From assembly GCA_944389615.1 (NCBI GenBank), contig CALXNA010000017.1, positions 1 to 64,000 on the forward strand: a stretch of 64,000 nt of DNA, in the 5' to 3' direction. Shown piece after piece: positions 63,130 through 64,000 of this stretch. The notes beneath the pieces are model-generated. The model was not told the origin of the DNA, ran no database searches, and worked only from the letters and a program-made list of their open reading frames with translations. How positions within the stretch are numbered: the stretch's first letter is position 1; each line of letters begins with the position of its first letter. This DNA comes from an uncultured Anaerobiospirillum sp. (lineage in GTDB: Bacteria; Pseudomonadota; Gammaproteobacteria; Enterobacterales; Succinivibrionaceae). A program made the translations under genes and the position numbers.

Positions 63130-63795
63130 ATGTTACCGTGTTTGACTCTTGATGCTTTGGTGGGCGCCGCGCGCGAGTTCTGCGAACAGGAGAGCCAAGT
63201 CAACCATCTGGCTCTGTGGGGCGTGACCGATGGTAAGGCGGTCGGTACTTACGTTGAGCATCGTTTTCAGGACTATCTGCGAGCTCGCTATCAAGTGGTG
63301 ATAGGCAATAGCGCCTTAGGCATTGACTTGCCGGGGCCTGACATCATGACCGACATCAAGGTCACCTCAGTGAACCAGCCGCAGTCCAGCTGCCCGTTCC
63401 AAAGTGCGCGCCAAAAGGTCTTTGGCCTTGGCTATAATCTGCTCATTTTTGTTTACCGCAAGCAGGATCGGGCCGACGGCTGCTCTTTGACCTTCGAGCA
63501 CTGCGCATTCATTGAGAATTACCGGACAGCCGACCACAACCTAACTGTCGCTATCCATGAGTTGCTGCAGGGCGGTGCCAGCAGAGATGATATCATCCAG
63601 CTGTTAGTTGAGCGTCAGCTCCCCGGCGATGTAGGTGAGCTCGCACGCCTTGCTGATGACATCATCGCCACTCCGCCTGATATTGGCGTCTTGACGGTCA
63701 GCAACGCCTTACAGTGGCGCTTACAGTATGGCCGTGCTATTGGCCTTAACAACTCTTGCCCCGGTGTGACCAATTATGACAATTCAGCGAGCTAA
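63130..63795 (+). CDS. Putative type II restriction endonuclease (PD-(D/E)XK type)
   Basis: 221 residues, AAGGAGAGG before the ATG. The central block YVEHRFQDYLRARY then LPGPDIMTDIKVTS shows a Glu helix and the Asp, Asp-X-Lys pattern (PD-IMT-DIK, near 90-97) of PD-(D/E)XK nucleases, followed by FGLGYNLLIFVY, a typical core strand. The assignment rests on this motif and on the overlap (20 bp) with a DNA adenine methyltransferase gene downstream. Target sequence unknown. Confidence 0.75.
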   Translation: MLPCLTLDALVGAAREFCEQESQVNHLALWGVTDGKAVGTYVEHRFQDYLRARYQVVIGNSALGIDLPGPDIMTDIKVTSVNQPQSSCPFQSARQKVFGLGYNLLIFVYRKQDRADGCSLTFEHCAFIENYRTADHNLTVAIHELLQGGASRDDIIQLLVERQLPGDVGELARLADDIIATPPDIGVLTVSNALQWRLQYGRAIGLNNSCPGVTNYDNSAS

Positions 63796-64000
63796 CGGTG
63801 ACTACCAAACCCCTGAGGCTTTGGCCCGCCAAGTCTGCTCCTACCTCTACGAGGCCGTAGGGCTGCGGCCGCAGGCGGTCTTAGAGCCTACATGTGGCGT
63901 CGGGCACTTGCTCGAGGCCAGCCTCATCTTGGGCGCGCGCCACTACCTCGGCATCGAGCTCAATGAGGAGTATGTGCGGGCGGCTCGGGAGCGGTTGGGA
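63776..64000 (+). CDS. DNA N6-adenine methyltransferase, 5' part (cut by window edge)
   Basis: 75 codons are visible. The ATG at 63776 overlaps the preceding gene by 20 bp in another frame. The start MTIQRANGDYQTPEALARQVCSYL (split here for length) leads into SAM motif I VLEPTCGVGHLLEA and motif II region YLGIELNEEYVRAARERL, the opening of gamma-class adenine methyltransferases such as TaqI/Eco57I types. The catalytic NPPY would lie outside the window. With the upstream nuclease it forms a restriction-modification pair. Confidence 0.85.
   Translation, partial: MTIQRANGDYQTPEALARQVCSYLYEAVGLRPQAVLEPTCGVGHLLEASLILGARHYLGIELNEEYVRAARERLG

Overview
The window is chromosomal DNA of a GC-rich Gram-negative bacterium, most likely a gammaproteobacterium. 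Support for this: the ycaO-lolB-ispE-prs neighbourhood, an E. coli-like Asd and PykF, YfbR, a fused PheA, a sigma-54 flagellar master regulator of FlrA/FleQ type, and several promoters with a clean TATAAT box. A Succinivibrionaceae/Aeromonadales host (flagellated, fermentative, gut-type) would fit, but that is inference. Two habits mark the genome: leucine TTA is common in well-expressed genes despite the high GC, and many proteins carry long Ala/Glu/Pro/Gln-rich N-terminal extensions that their families normally lack.

Layout. 0-0.4 kb: tRNA-Leu(GAG). 0.85-6.7 kb: two tandem degenerate EAL-HDOD-type proteins. 6.8-9.2 kb: an EcoRII-like restriction-modification pair. 9.3-14.0 kb (minus): ycaO, lolB, ispE, prs. 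14.1-19.0 kb: an unknown single-pass membrane protein, asd, a VC2046-like protein and a FkbM methyltransferase. 19.0-20.8 kb (minus): an SmtB-like ArsR regulator followed by a cysteine desulfurase. 20.9-22.5 kb: a membrane glycosyltransferase-like gene broken by an in-frame TAG. 22.8-24.4 kb: a periplasmic peptide-binding protein. 24.9-28.3 kb: a CsdA-type RNA helicase and a DUF4253 protein. 28.3-32.3 kb: two tandem Set-type sugar exporters, a large palindromic spacer and an aldo/keto reductase. 32.4-35.6 kb: an RsmB-like methyltransferase, a 1-kb non-coding spacer with two 265-bp tandem repeats, and a FadR-type GntR regulator. 35.6-39.6 kb (minus): a wrecked MmeI-like gene, yfbR, pheA and a Bax-inhibitor-1 protein. 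40.0-44.1 kb: kdgK, an eda-VOC fusion, a GrpB-cytidine deaminase fusion and ung. 44.1-50.5 kb (minus): the pseudaminic acid genes pseB, C, F, G with flrA upstream. 50.5-52.5 kb: a 2-kb gene-free spacer ending in a sigma-54 promoter. 52.5-61.1 kb: flgJ, flgK, flgL, a second flgL, flaG, fliS. 61.3-62.7 kb: pykF (minus). 63.1-64.0 kb: a second restriction-modification pair, cut by the window edge.

How the parts work together. The right third is a flagellar block: FlrA would act with sigma-54 at the promoters seen upstream of flgJ and pseB, and PseB/C/F/G would make CMP-pseudaminic acid intermediates for flagellin glycosylation. KdgK and Eda form the lower branch of hexuronate/2-keto-3-deoxygluconate breakdown, which feeds pyruvate metabolism where PykF sits. 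The window also carries two restriction-modification systems plus the remains of a third DNA-modification gene.

Most unusual items: the 265-bp duplicated element with mutually exclusive pairing partners, which may instead be an operator array for the adjacent GntR protein; the ~200-bp palindromic spacer at 31 kb; the two flgL copies with identical ends and diverged centres; the ArsR/zinc-site regulator coupled to a cysteine desulfurase; the domain fusions eda-VOC, GrpB-deaminase and RHH-methyltransferase; and two genes broken by in-frame TAG codons.
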